Assembly (NCBI GenBank): GCA_001653155.1
Contig: BDEJ01000007.1
Span: 1 to 64,000 of the forward strand
Source of the DNA: Porphyromonadaceae bacterium H1
GTDB lineage: Bacteria; Bacteroidota; Bacteroidia; Bacteroidales; Paludibacteraceae
Length of the DNA stretch: 64,000 bases
Direction of reading: 5' to 3'
The notes beneath the pieces were generated by a model. It searched no databases. It had not been told where the DNA came from and was given only the letters and a program-made list of their open reading frames with translations. Both the position numbers and the translations under genes were made by a program. Position 1 is the first letter of the stretch. The number at the start of each line of letters is the position of its first letter. Of this stretch, positions 49,522 through 58,464 are shown one piece after another.

Positions 49522-52179
49522 TCAATAGTCTGTAGAGCGGATTCTTATGGCACTTACTACGGCTTCTTTTTCTATGGGATGAAATTTTATCGAGATGCCT
49601 TCGTCGTTGTAAACGCGGCATTTGAAGCGCAATCTGTTAGGAACGTTCAGTCCGAAGTACTGTCCCAGATCAAGTTCGCCATTGATGTCTCGGTTGTTAA
49701 CCGATATGCTGAAACTTCGTTTTCCCGGAGTATAAACCACTTCGCGATCTTCATCGGCAAAGCGACGAAAACTCTTTACGTAATCCACCATGAGGATTTC
49801 TACCTCGTAATTCCCGCTGGGGACATCGGCCCGGAACTCCTCCGGGTTAATCCGTATGCTTTGATAAAGAGGGTCTTCCTCATCCACTGCACGAATATCT
49901 TCTTTCGTACCTACTTTGCCGGATATGTAGAGTTGTTGCCCTCCGATGTATCCCCAACTCCCATTTTTGTATTCCTGCTCGGGTAGCCAATAAAGTCCGC
50001 TTCGACTGTCGATGAAGGCATAGTTGCAGCCGAGATTGACACAGAGATCGAGATTGTGCGACGGGAGTTTAAAGGGAAGCAGTTGCGTACGAATGGTTTT
50101 CGTCGCTGTTTTTCCACTGCTGTCGAAGCTGAGACGGAAGCTGCCCTCGGGGAGCTGTATGCTCCACTTGGCGATTCCATTTTCGACCTTAGCGGTCGCA
50201 AAGAATTTTCCATCGATGTAAAGTGGTAACTCTTTCCGGTTTGAGAGTGCGTACATATCGACGCGTACAAGGCTGTCTTCGAGACTCTCGGCGGCTTGCA
50301 GCCAATGCTCACGGAAAGGATAGCCAAAACGAGCTACTTGTTGTTTGCTCAAGAGGGCTTCCATGAGGTAGTAGGCATCTTTGGGTTTTCGATCTGCTGT
50401 GAGAAGGCCTTTGTTGTTCATGTGTGATGTGGCATCCACCCGCCTTTCGGAGCTGAAATCCACCAGATTCCAAAGCGCCCCGCCTGCAATGTAAGGGCGC
50501 TCCATGATTTGACGGCTGATGGATTGCGTAAACGCTACTTGCTCTTCGATGCTGAAATCGAACTTTTCCGGCTTGTTGCTGTACAGTCTTATGTCCGACC
50601 CGGCTCCGTATTCGCTGATCAGGTGTATCCGTTCGGGGTAGTTGGCGTGTTGTTCGTCCATGAATTTGCCGAAGTCGTCGTAGTTGCCATAGTACCATCC
50701 GTGGTAGAGATTCCAGCCGGCTATCATGGGTATGCTTGCTATCTCGGATTCGTTGTAAAGCGGATAGTTGTGCATGGCCATAGCGGTGTAGCGCAGCGGA
50801 TCGAGGCGTCGCGCTTCGTCTTCGAGACGTCGTGCCAGCTCGAGGGTGTAGCGATTTCGCCCGGGTAGTTCCTGTTCGGGTTTGAAGCGGTGAGCCCAGT
50901 ATATTTCGTTCATGTATGCCCAAATGATTATCGAAGGATGGTTGTGATGCTGTTTGATCATCTCGCGAAGCATGTTTAGAGAATTCTCGGTATGCTCCAC
51001 GGAAGCCGTTACTTCATTTACGAGTGGGATTTCTTCCCATACAAGAAGCCCCTTGCGGTCGGCTGTGCGCAGCACCTCGTCTGCTTGCGGGTAGTGAGCG
51101 TTACGCAGAAAATTTCCTCCCATATCTTTAAGCAGTTGAAGATCCTGCCGGTGCATGTCGTCGTTGAGGGCATTTCCGTATGGAATCCGATCCTGATGGC
51201 GGTTAGCTCCCATTAGTTTGAGTCGTTTTCCGTTCAGGAAGAAACCCTCGCGGGCATCGAAGCGAAACCAGCGGAAGCCGAGAGGCTGACTGAGGCGGTC
51301 GCATTCTTTTTGCCCTTCGCTCAAGGTACTTTCCACGTAGTAGAGTGTTGCTTTGTCCGGGCTCCAGAGTTCGAAGCCCCGCAATTTGTCGAAACGTACT
51401 TTCAACGTCGATTCTCCTGTGGCCGGAATCTTGACACACGTTGTTTTTTGAGCCAAAATTGTTTGGGCATCTTTTCTTATTTGCGTTTCCAGTTGGAGGG
51501 TAACGCTGCGTGGCTCATCGTTGCGGAGCAAGTATTCCACAACCACATTTGCGCTTTCGGCAGACACTTGAGGTGTCGTTATGTAGATGCCGGGGCCTCC
51601 GTAATCGGACATAGAAAAATGTTTGTCGCCTGTGGTGATGAGGCTCACCGGGCGGTAAATCCCTCCGAAGAAACTAAAATCGGCCGATAGGGGAGGGATG
51701 TTTTCGTTGTGACTGTTGTCTGCACGAACGGAAATATATTGCTCGCCCGAAAGTTTTAAAAATGGGGTAATGGGTATGTTGAAAGCCGTATATCCTCCTT
51801 CGTGTTTGCCAGCAAAATATCCGTTGATATAAATCTCAGCACTTTGATTGATGGCCTCGAAGCGAAGAAAATAGCGTTTCTTTTCTTCGGGCTTCAGGTA
51901 GAAGTGTTTTTTATACCAGGCAGCTCCCCGGTAGTAGCCACGAAAGCCATCGGCTAAAACATCTTTGTCGTTCCATGTATGAGGTGTTTCCACACTTTGC
52001 CAGCCTAAGCTGTTCTTGTTCGGAAGACGCGCCGAAGTGCTATCGCCTTTTGCAAAGAGCCAGCCCGAGTTAAAAGAAATTGTGCGGCGCCCGGCATGAG
52101 CTTGTTGAGTGCTAAGAGCCGTAAAGCTCTGTATGCCGATTAAACATAAGAAAACAAAACGAAGTGACTGTGTGTGCAT
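49522..52179 (-). CDS. GH2-family beta-galactosidase with malectin-like C-terminal region
   Basis: The 885-residue protein has a signal peptide (about 1-29), then the GH2 sugar-binding jelly roll (about 55-185), an Ig-like domain (about 190-300) and a TIM barrel. In the barrel Glu425 (Y-M-N-E) fits the acid/base and Glu523 (L-I-S-E-Y-G) the nucleophile. After about residue 640 come an Ig-like region and a malectin-like carbohydrate-binding region (about 710-885). It should cleave terminal beta-galactose (or a related sugar) outside the cytoplasm. It is its own transcription unit upstream of the receptor operon but carries the same operator, so the two units should respond together. Confidence 0.93.
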   Translation of the reverse strand: MHTQSLRFVFLCLIGIQSFTALSTQQAHAGRRTISFNSGWLFAKGDSTSARLPNKNSLGWQSVETPHTWNDKDVLADGFRGYYRGAAWYKKHFYLKPEEKKRYFLRFEAINQSAEIYINGYFAGKHEGGYTAFNIPITPFLKLSGEQYISVRADNSHNENIPPLSADFSFFGGIYRPVSLITTGDKHFSMSDYGGPGIYITTPQVSAESANVVVEYLLRNDEPRSVTLQLETQIRKDAQTILAQKTTCVKIPATGESTLKVRFDKLRGFELWSPDKATLYYVESTLSEGQKECDRLSQPLGFRWFRFDAREGFFLNGKRLKLMGANRHQDRIPYGNALNDDMHRQDLQLLKDMGGNFLRNAHYPQADEVLRTADRKGLLVWEEIPLVNEVTASVEHTENSLNMLREMIKQHHNHPSIIIWAYMNEIYWAHRFKPEQELPGRNRYTLELARRLEDEARRLDPLRYTAMAMHNYPLYNESEIASIPMIAGWNLYHGWYYGNYDDFGKFMDEQHANYPERIHLISEYGAGSDIRLYSNKPEKFDFSIEEQVAFTQSISRQIMERPYIAGGALWNLVDFSSERRVDATSHMNNKGLLTADRKPKDAYYLMEALLSKQQVARFGYPFREHWLQAAESLEDSLVRVDMYALSNRKELPLYIDGKFFATAKVENGIAKWSIQLPEGSFRLSFDSSGKTATKTIRTQLLPFKLPSHNLDLCVNLGCNYAFIDSRSGLYWLPEQEYKNGSWGYIGGQQLYISGKVGTKEDIRAVDEEDPLYQSIRINPEEFRADVPSGNYEVEILMVDYVKSFRRFADEDREVVYTPGKRSFSISVNNRDINGELDLGQYFGLNVPNRLRFKCRVYNDEGISIKFHPIEKEAVVSAIRIRSTDY

Positions 52180-52216
52180 GATACTTTGAAGATTTATATG
52201 CTTGATGTTTCGTGGG

Positions 52217-52224
52217 CAAAGTTA
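52217..52224 (-). promoter_or_regulatory. -7 element TAACTTTG of the GH2 gene
   Basis: On the minus strand TAACTTTG reads from 52224 to 52217, 38 bp before the start codon. No -33 element is present at the normal spacing, which suits an activator-dependent promoter. Confidence 0.6.
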
Positions 52225-52252
52225 TATACCGAAGCTCCTTTCTGCTTCTTAT

Positions 52253-52283
52253 CGTGTTACCAAAATAAGCAATTATGTAACAT
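52253..52283 (-). promoter_or_regulatory. candidate operator 2, upstream of the GH2 gene
   Basis: GTGTTAC and GTAACAT arms (one mismatch as an inverted repeat) surround a centre with GCAATTAT. It lines up without gaps with 49450-49480. The A/T change in the left arm is matched by a T/A change in the right arm, which keeps the palindrome. It lies 74 bp before the GH2 start, almost the same distance as operator 1. The rest of the 370 bp between the GH2 gene and the acyl-CoA dehydrogenase gene holds only a terminator. Confidence 0.6.
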
Positions 52284-52484
52284 GCTGCATTTCTGATGCC
52301 GAAGACTGCCTTTAATTATCGCTATCCGATGGTGTATTGAAAGGCTTGTTTCTCCTTTATCGGATTTCGTCTTTTTTGCTTTTTTTTCAGTATAAAGGCT
52401 TCTTCGAGCCTCTCTCTCGGAGTTCTTGTTCTGTTGGAAGCGGGAGGCGGCGTTTCTGAGCGCTATCGGCAAGCAAAAGAAAAT

Positions 52485-52528
52485 AACAAAGGCTACCCGT
52501 TTTGAGATTTTTCCGGGTAGCCTTTGTT
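52485..52528 (-). terminator. intrinsic terminator of the acyl-CoA dehydrogenase transcript
   Basis: AACAAAGGCTACCCG (52485-52499) pairs with CGGGTAGCCTTTGTT (52514-52528), a 15-bp stem. On the minus strand it is followed by ATTTTCTTTTGC. It begins about 20 bp after the stop of the dehydrogenase gene. Confidence 0.85.
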
Positions 52529-52548
52529 AAAACTTTTCTTTTTGTGGT

Positions 52549-54255
52549 TTAAGCCTTGTAGTTTTCGAGTTGTGCAGGGTCGAAGCGCTTAATAAAACTT
52601 GCGTGCTTGACTACTTCCGCTTCACCGTAATTGATGTAGACCTCGGCGGACTTGCGGAACATGTCGTCGCGATTCGCATCGAGCAGCAGCAGATGCCCCA
52701 TTACGATATGTCCTGCCATCTCGACCAGACGGCGTGCGGCAAAATCGAAGTATTCGTTGTCTTTGCTTTCGCTTACCTGAGCTACCGCTTTTTCGTAAGT
52801 CTGGGTCATGGCTGCCAGACGTTGCCGCAGAGCTTCAAATTCCGGCTCCAGCTGTTGAGCCTCGTATTCACGTATTTTCTTCAAGTAGGTACCTGTGCTT
52901 ACGTGACGTATGGCAGCTACCACTTGCAGCTGTGAGGTGCCTTCGTATATGGTCAGGATGCGTGCGTCGCGGTACAGACGCTCGCAGGCATAATCCTTCA
53001 TGAATCCGGAGCCTCCGTGTACTTGCACGCAATCGTAGGCGTTTTGGTTGGCGTATTCGCTGGCAAACATTTTAAGTAAAGGAGTGAATGCATCGGCATT
53101 TTTTTGGAACTCCTTGTAGTCTGCTTTTTCGTCGGCTTCGAGTTTTCGCTCGGTTTCAATGCCTTCGTACGCCTTGTAAACGTCTACAAAACGGGTTGTT
53201 TCATAAAGAAGTGCGCGCGAGGCATCAAGTTTGGCTTTGATTAGAGCCAGCATTTCATATACGGCCGGGAAATCGATGATGGCCTTACCGAACTGTTTGC
53301 GGTCTTTAGCATAGGCAAGTGCTTCGCTATAGGCTGCCGCCGAAAGTCCTACGGATTGTGCTCCTACTCCCAGACGGGCGCCATTCATAAGCGACATCAC
53401 GTACTTGATAAGTCCCATGCGCCGTGTTCCTACCAGCTTGGCAGGTGTGTTACTGAACACCAGTTCGCAAGTGGGTGATCCTTTGATACCGAGTTTATTT
53501 TCGATGCGGCGTACTTTTATAGTGTGGTCGTGGCGGTTGTCGGCTACAAAATAAGAAAGTCCGCGTCCGTCGTTTGTTCCGTCTTCGGAACGTGCCAATA
53601 CCAGTTTGATGTGAGCGTCTCCGTTGGTAATGAAGCGTTTTACGCCGTTGAGATACCAAATGCCTTCCGCTTCGTTGTAAGTGGCTTTCAGCTGTACGGC
53701 TTGCAAGTCGGAGCCTGCATCGGGCTCTGTGAGGTCCATTGAGCAGGTTTGCCCTTGTGAAACACGCGGAAGGAATTCCTCTTTGATGTCATCCGATGCA
53801 AATTCGGCGATGGTTTCTGCACAATCCTGTAAGCCCCAGATATTGGCGAATCCGGCATCGGCCCGCGACACCAATTCGGCTGCCATCACGTAGGGTACCA
53901 TCGAGAAGTTCAAACCTCCGTATTGCCGCGGCAAAGCCATCCCGTACAGACCGGCTTGTTTCAATGCGTCGTGATTTTCTTGTGTGCCACGGGCGTATAT
54001 CACTCGGTTGTCTACTACCTGAGGCCCTTCTTTGTCGACACTTTCGGCATTCGGAGCTATGATTTCGGCACAGATTTCTCCGATGATTTCGAGCACGCGT
54101 TCGTAATTGTCTATGGCATCGTCAAAGTCCTGCGATGCATGTTCGTATTTATCTTTATCAGCAAAATTGCGCTCCTTGAGTGCAACTATCTTCGGCATCA
54201 GCGGATGCGATAGCTGGAATTTTAAAGCGGGGTTATCTAAATAAAAATTACTCAT
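52549..54255 (-). CDS. acyl-CoA dehydrogenase family protein
   Basis: The 568-residue protein follows the ACAD order: an N-terminal helical domain, a central beta domain with C-S-M-D-L-T-E-P-D-A-G-S-D (about 171-183), and a C-terminal helical domain. The run Y-R-D-A-R-I-L-T-I-Y-E-G-T-S (about 432-445) contains the likely catalytic base Glu. An extra C-terminal stretch of about 120 residues is typical of longer bacterial forms. It oxidises an acyl-CoA to enoyl-CoA and passes electrons to the electron transfer flavoprotein encoded just upstream. In anaerobic Bacteroidales such sets may also work in the reducing direction. The acyl chain used is unknown. Confidence 0.93.
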   Translation of the reverse strand: MSNFYLDNPALKFQLSHPLMPKIVALKERNFADKDKYEHASQDFDDAIDNYERVLEIIGEICAEIIAPNAESVDKEGPQVVDNRVIYARGTQENHDALKQAGLYGMALPRQYGGLNFSMVPYVMAAELVSRADAGFANIWGLQDCAETIAEFASDDIKEEFLPRVSQGQTCSMDLTEPDAGSDLQAVQLKATYNEAEGIWYLNGVKRFITNGDAHIKLVLARSEDGTNDGRGLSYFVADNRHDHTIKVRRIENKLGIKGSPTCELVFSNTPAKLVGTRRMGLIKYVMSLMNGARLGVGAQSVGLSAAAYSEALAYAKDRKQFGKAIIDFPAVYEMLALIKAKLDASRALLYETTRFVDVYKAYEGIETERKLEADEKADYKEFQKNADAFTPLLKMFASEYANQNAYDCVQVHGGSGFMKDYACERLYRDARILTIYEGTSQLQVVAAIRHVSTGTYLKKIREYEAQQLEPEFEALRQRLAAMTQTYEKAVAQVSESKDNEYFDFAARRLVEMAGHIVMGHLLLLDANRDDMFRKSAEVYINYGEAEVVKHASFIKRFDPAQLENYKA

Positions 54256-54314
54256 AGTATTTTTGTTGTTTTAGCAGGGTTGAGAGTTTTTTTTCGTGTC
54301 TCACCCTGAGCTTT

Positions 54315-55334
54315 TTACTTGCTGTTTTTTTTGTAGTATTTAATCATTTTGGGAATAACTTCTTCGATATTCCCGATGATGTTATAGTCCGCAATGGCAT
54401 TGATGGGAGCCCTCGGGTCGTTGTTTATGGAAATAACCATGGCGCTCTCCTGCATGCCGGCAATGTGTTGGATTTGCCCCGAAATACCACAAGCGATGTA
54501 TAACTTAGGACGTACGGTTACTCCCGTTTGTCCTATTTGTCGCTCGTGTTCGGCCAGTCCTGCATCCACCGCGGCTCGCGAAGCTCCTACTTCGCCTCCC
54601 AATACGGCTGCCAACTCATGCAGCAGTTTGAAGTTTTCCACACTTCCGACACCATATCCTCCCGCAACAATGATGGGAGCGGACTTAATATTCAGCTTTG
54701 ATTTTTCGATATGGCGTTCAATAACTTCTACTACAAAATCAGCATCCGACACGTAATCGGAAACCTTCAGTTTCCGTGTCTCGCCTTTATAAGCAGGATC
54801 AACAATTTCTTTCTTCATCACGCCTTCTCGTACGGTGGCCATTTGCGGCCGACAATCGGGGTTTACGATGGTTGCAACGATGTTGCCTCCGAAGGCGGGA
54901 CGTATTTGAAACAGAAGGTTCTCGTAGGTTTTACCCGCTTTTCGGTCTTCGTAGCCTCCGATTTCGAGCGAAGTACAATCGGCTGTCAGACCGCTAAAAA
55001 GCGCTGAGGATACGCGCGGCCCCAGATCGCGACCGATTGTTGTAGCGCCCATAAAGGCTATTTGCGGTTTCTCTTCTTGGAAGAGCTTTACCAATAAAGA
55101 TGTGTGAGGCAGAGAGGTATAGGGCTCCAGACGCTTGTCGTCGGCCAAATGCAACACATCTACTCCGTAAGGAAAAACTTGTTGCCCGACTTGATCCAAG
55201 CCGTATCCTGCAGCCAGGGCTTCCAGCTTACAATTCAGCTCGTTGGCTAAGGAACGGCCTTTGGTTAGCAACTCCAGACTTACATCGCTTACGATGCCGT
55301 CTTCTATTTCGAGATATACGAATATATTGTTCAT
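54315..55334 (-). CDS. etfA: electron transfer flavoprotein alpha subunit
   Basis: The 339-residue protein shows the FAD-binding C-terminal domain. It has G-G-E-V-G-A-S-R-A-A-V-D (about 250-261), G-Q-T-G-V (about 270), A-C-G-I-S-G-Q-I-Q-H (about 284-293) and I-N-N-D-P-R-A-P-I (about 304-312), all family signatures. With EtfB it carries electrons between the acyl-CoA dehydrogenase and another partner. The order etfB, etfA, dehydrogenase on one strand, with gaps of 111 and 59 bp, suggests an operon. Confidence 0.95.
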   Translation of the reverse strand: MNNIFVYLEIEDGIVSDVSLELLTKGRSLANELNCKLEALAAGYGLDQVGQQVFPYGVDVLHLADDKRLEPYTSLPHTSLLVKLFQEEKPQIAFMGATTIGRDLGPRVSSALFSGLTADCTSLEIGGYEDRKAGKTYENLLFQIRPAFGGNIVATIVNPDCRPQMATVREGVMKKEIVDPAYKGETRKLKVSDYVSDADFVVEVIERHIEKSKLNIKSAPIIVAGGYGVGSVENFKLLHELAAVLGGEVGASRAAVDAGLAEHERQIGQTGVTVRPKLYIACGISGQIQHIAGMQESAMVISINNDPRAPINAIADYNIIGNIEEVIPKMIKYYKKNSK

Positions 55335-55445
55335 GTCTTTTCTGTTTTTAGCATGTGAGTGATATCAGAGTCGAAACTTGTTTGAAATCGACTGCCGTGA
55401 AGCACTGTCGGTCTTGCTCGAGTTTCTTCTCCTTTATTCTGTAGC

Positions 55446-56318
55446 TTATCCGATGGTATGATTGGCAATAAGTTCCTTCATCAGTTCTTCTATGGTATTG
55501 TCGGAAGCATCGAGCGTTTTACTCTCTTTAGCTGTGAACACGACATTTTGAATGGATTTTACCTTGGTTGGCGAGCCGCTGAGCCCCAGCCATTCCGGTT
55601 CGTGATCAATATCTGCCGTTCCCCACTCGGTGATATTTAAGTGAGGATGAGTTTTATAAAAATCACCACAGTCCTCTTCGAGAGAGTTTCGTTCTGTGGC
55701 GGTATTTGCCCGTTTGTACTTGAGCGTGAGCTTTGCGTTCCGAGGACGGCAGTTGGCTGCTGATGCATTCACAGTCAGAAGCATTGGGAAAGGGCATCTT
55801 ACCGTTTCAACTCCACGCTCCAGGCGCCGCTTGACGGTTATTTTGCCATCCTCGATTTTGAGTATCTCTTCGGCATAGGTTACCTGAGGCAAACCCAGTT
55901 TTTCAGCCACTTGAGGGCCTACCTGCGCTGTGTCGCCATCAATAGCCTGACGACCGCAGATAATCATATCTATTTTTCCCATTTTACGTATGGCGCAGGC
56001 CAAGGCATAGGAAGTGGCCAGAGTGTCGGAGCCTGCAAACTCACGTCCGCTTAGCAGAAATCCACCGTCGGCACCTCTGTACAGGCTTTCGCGGATAATT
56101 TCGGCAGCCCGGGCAGGGCCCATGGTTAATACTTGCACTTTCGTGCCCGGAAATTTGTCTTTGATGCGCAAGGCTTGCTCCAAGGCATTTAAGTCTTCCG
56201 GATTGTAAATGGCCGGAAGTGCTCCGCGGTTGACCGTTCCATCGGCTTTCATCGCGTCTTTTCCCACGTTCCGTGTGTCGGGAACTTGTTTGGCGAGGAC
56301 TACAATGTTAAAACTCAT
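55446..56318 (-). CDS. etfB: electron transfer flavoprotein beta subunit
   Basis: The 290-residue protein has the ETF-beta motifs: L-A-K-Q-V-P-D-T near the start, Y-N-P-E-D-L-N-A-L-E-Q-A-L-R, D-M-I-I-C-G-R-Q-A-I-D-G-D-T-A-Q-V-G-P (about 120-138), and the R-P-R-N-A-K region. It is the first gene of the operon, 76 bp behind a clear promoter element. An inverted repeat lies in the leader. The length is slightly above the usual 250-260, with the extra residues near the C-terminus. Confidence 0.95.
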   Translation of the reverse strand: MSFNIVVLAKQVPDTRNVGKDAMKADGTVNRGALPAIYNPEDLNALEQALRIKDKFPGTKVQVLTMGPARAAEIIRESLYRGADGGFLLSGREFAGSDTLATSYALACAIRKMGKIDMIICGRQAIDGDTAQVGPQVAEKLGLPQVTYAEEILKIEDGKITVKRRLERGVETVRCPFPMLLTVNASAANCRPRNAKLTLKYKRANTATERNSLEEDCGDFYKTHPHLNITEWGTADIDHEPEWLGLSGSPTKVKSIQNVVFTAKESKTLDASDNTIEELMKELIANHTIG

Positions 56319-56352
56319 TTTTTCGTGGTTTAATTTAAATTAAATATTCAAA

Positions 56353-56401
56353 TGACAAACTGTCAAATGGATTTGATAGGTTTTTTGAATCCACAAAAGT
56401 A
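56353..56401 (-). promoter_or_regulatory. promoter and candidate operator of the etf operon
   Basis: On the minus strand TACTTTTG reads from 56401 to 56394, a good -7 element. Between it and the start codon lies TGACAAACTGTCA (56353-56365), a 5-bp perfect inverted repeat inside a longer imperfect one (AAATGACA..TGTCAAAT). Its position downstream of the promoter would suit a repressor. Confidence 0.5.
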
Positions 56402-56545
56402 ATTTTTTTTATGGAAGTGGCAAACAAAACACCTGTGAAAAGTGTTCCCCGAAACCGTGATGTGGCGCTAAGTAGACAACTTGCTGCAAGTTAGGAGGAA
56501 ATCATTTTAGAAGGCGGGAGCGGTTTTGTTCCGATGCGGTTTGGG

Positions 56546-57328
56546 TTAGGTTTTTCGCTGTTTTCGTACCAGAATTCTTTTTACGAGATTCTTCGTGTTT
56601 TGCAGCATCAACTCCAGCAACCATTCGAATTGAGAGTTGGTCCAACGTTGGGGATGTGTCGTTATCATGATGGGAGCTTCGTTCGGACTGCCCTCGATCC
56701 ACGAAACAAGATCTGCTGTTGTATGGCAGCGTGGCTGGTTTGCATTGTTATTTTCCGGTTTTTTATCTCGTACACTGTACTTATCGCCATCCCAACAACG
56801 GCCGGTGTCGGTGAAATACAATACATCCTTGCGATTAAGAAAATCGAAGTAGGGCTCTCCTATGATATCGTAATTGCGGTAGTTATATTTTTTCCAGATA
56901 TCGCGGTTGTCGTATTGCGAAGCCGGACTGCCGTGCATGCAAATTGTTTGTACGGGGTAGAATTGTCGGAAATGGAGGAGTTGATTTTCGAAATGCCGAA
57001 TGGCTTTCTCGCTGTCTCCTTGGGTCAGTGATAAATCTTCGTAGTGATAGCCGATTTCGTGTCCTAAGGCTGCTATCCGAAGGATGATATCCGGTTGGTT
57101 GCTCTGTGGAATCACTCGAAAGTAATAAGAGGCTTTGATGCCAAGTTCCTGCTCTATTTGTGCCGTGGCCAATGAATTAGCGGCTTTTAAATCGACATCA
57201 TGACGCAGAATAACATATTTTCCTTGTGCCGCTCCGCTGCAATATTCTTCGAAGGTATAGAAAGAGTAAGCGGCTTTTTGAAGGGCCAATAATAATTCTT
57301 TATAACTTAGCAAGGTGAAATCTCTCAT
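56546..57328 (-). CDS. polysaccharide deacetylase-like protein
   Basis: The 260-residue protein has I-L-R-H-D-V-D near residues 39-45, matching the metal-binding H-D-x-D entry of the NodB fold. It also has E-I-G-Y-H-Y-E-D (about 91-98), the usual H-x-x-E/H site. I-M-I-T-T-H-P-Q-R-W near 223-232 gives a late histidine. It probably deacetylates or hydrolyses a sugar of a surface glycan in the cytoplasm, as there is no signal peptide. It overlaps the upstream epimerase gene by four bases and is the last gene of the cluster. Confidence 0.82.
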   Translation of the reverse strand: MRDFTLLSYKELLLALQKAAYSFYTFEEYCSGAAQGKYVILRHDVDLKAANSLATAQIEQELGIKASYYFRVIPQSNQPDIILRIAALGHEIGYHYEDLSLTQGDSEKAIRHFENQLLHFRQFYPVQTICMHGSPASQYDNRDIWKKYNYRNYDIIGEPYFDFLNRKDVLYFTDTGRCWDGDKYSVRDKKPENNNANQPRCHTTADLVSWIEGSPNEAPIMITTHPQRWTNSQFEWLLELMLQNTKNLVKRILVRKQRKT

Positions 57329-58464
57329 TGTAAAGTCTCTAATGTTTTGTTTAGAATGAAATTTGCAGCACGTCCATCTCCAAAAACGGGGGCAAAGTCA
57401 ATGGATGCATCTTGTAGTAGGTGGTATGATTCGATAATTTTTTTCGTGTCGGCATCGGCAATAATTCCTGCTCCCTGTTCGACAATTTCCAGCCATTCTG
57501 TTTCCGGACGTAAGATGATACATGGTTTTTTGAAAAAATAGGCCTCTTTTTGTACTCCTCCGGAATCGGTTATGATGAGATCCGCATGCTTTTCGAGTAC
57601 GATGATTTCAAAAAAAGAAGCCGGAGGGATAATCTTGATATTGCCGTGATTCGTCAACTTCTCGTAGCCTTCCCGTGAAAGATTATCGGGGAGTATCTTC
57701 TTAGTTCGGGGATGCAGAGGAAGCACGATCGGAGCATAGGTGGCAAGTTCGAGGAAAGCTTCTATAATCCGATTCAATCTTTCGGGATTGTCCGTATTGT
57801 TATCGCGATGGATGGTTGCCAGAATAAATTTCTTATCTTTCAGCTTTAAGTCGTGTAATATGTTGCTTCTTGCTTCCGCTACTTCAGCAAAATAAAGGGA
57901 GTTGTCTTGCATGATATCCCCCGAATGATAGACTTTTCGCAGATTTCCGTCGGGAAATTTTGCTTTAGAACTGAAAAACCCTTCTTGTTGCAGATTTAAA
58001 ACCGCTGTTTGAGTTGGAGCAAATAACAAGGATGAGAGTTGGTCGCACACAATCCGGTTCAACTCCTCCGGCATGGCCATGTTGAACGAACGCAAACCGG
58101 CTTCGATATGCACAACCGGCACATGAAGCTTCGAGGCTGCCACGGCTCCGGCCAAGGTAGAATTCGTATCTCCGTAAACAACAAGGGCATCAAATTTCTC
58201 AGAAAGAAGAACTTCTTCAATACCGGAGATCATTTGCGCCGTTTGTCGGCCGTGCGAGCCGGAACCGACGTTCAGATTGAAATGTGGCTGGGGGATGCTT
58301 AACTCGCTGAAAAAAACATCCGACATGTTGCTGTCGTAGTGTTGCCCCGTATGTAAAATCTTCTCCTCGATTGTTTTCGAGAATTCACTTTCTATGGCTC
58401 GGGATAGTGCAGCCGCCTTTATAATCTGAGGCCGGGCGCCTACGATCGTCAATAATTTAATCAT
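57325..58464 (-). CDS. wecB: UDP-N-acetylglucosamine 2-epimerase (non-hydrolysing)
   Basis: The 379-residue protein begins M-I-K-L-L-T-I-V-G-A-R-P-Q-I-I-K, the family start. It has T-G-Q-H-Y-D near 46-51, Y-G-D-T-N-S-T-L-A-G (about 93-102), H-I-E-A-G-L-R-S (about 115-122), P-E-E-L-N-R and D-S-G-G-V-Q-K-E (about 288-295). It interconverts UDP-GlcNAc and UDP-ManNAc, supplying ManNAc-type sugars for surface polymers. The frame is open 44 codons further upstream, but ATG 58464 gives the canonical N-terminus and overlaps the preceding stop by four bases. Confidence 0.93.
   Translation of the reverse strand: MIKLLTIVGARPQIIKAAALSRAIESEFSKTIEEKILHTGQHYDSNMSDVFFSELSIPQPHFNLNVGSGSHGRQTAQMISGIEEVLLSEKFDALVVYGDTNSTLAGAVAASKLHVPVVHIEAGLRSFNMAMPEELNRIVCDQLSSLLFAPTQTAVLNLQQEGFFSSKAKFPDGNLRKVYHSGDIMQDNSLYFAEVAEARSNILHDLKLKDKKFILATIHRDNNTDNPERLNRIIEAFLELATYAPIVLPLHPRTKKILPDNLSREGYEKLTNHGNIKIIPPASFFEIIVLEKHADLIITDSGGVQKEAYFFKKPCIILRPETEWLEIVEQGAGIIADADTKKIIESYHLLQDASIDFAPVFGDGRAANFILNKTLETLQ

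Noticed and set aside
52257-52472. Minus-strand frame of 71 codons upstream of the GH2 gene
   Set aside because: It covers the candidate operator, has a low-complexity basic composition and no recognisable feature. Better explained as regulatory DNA.
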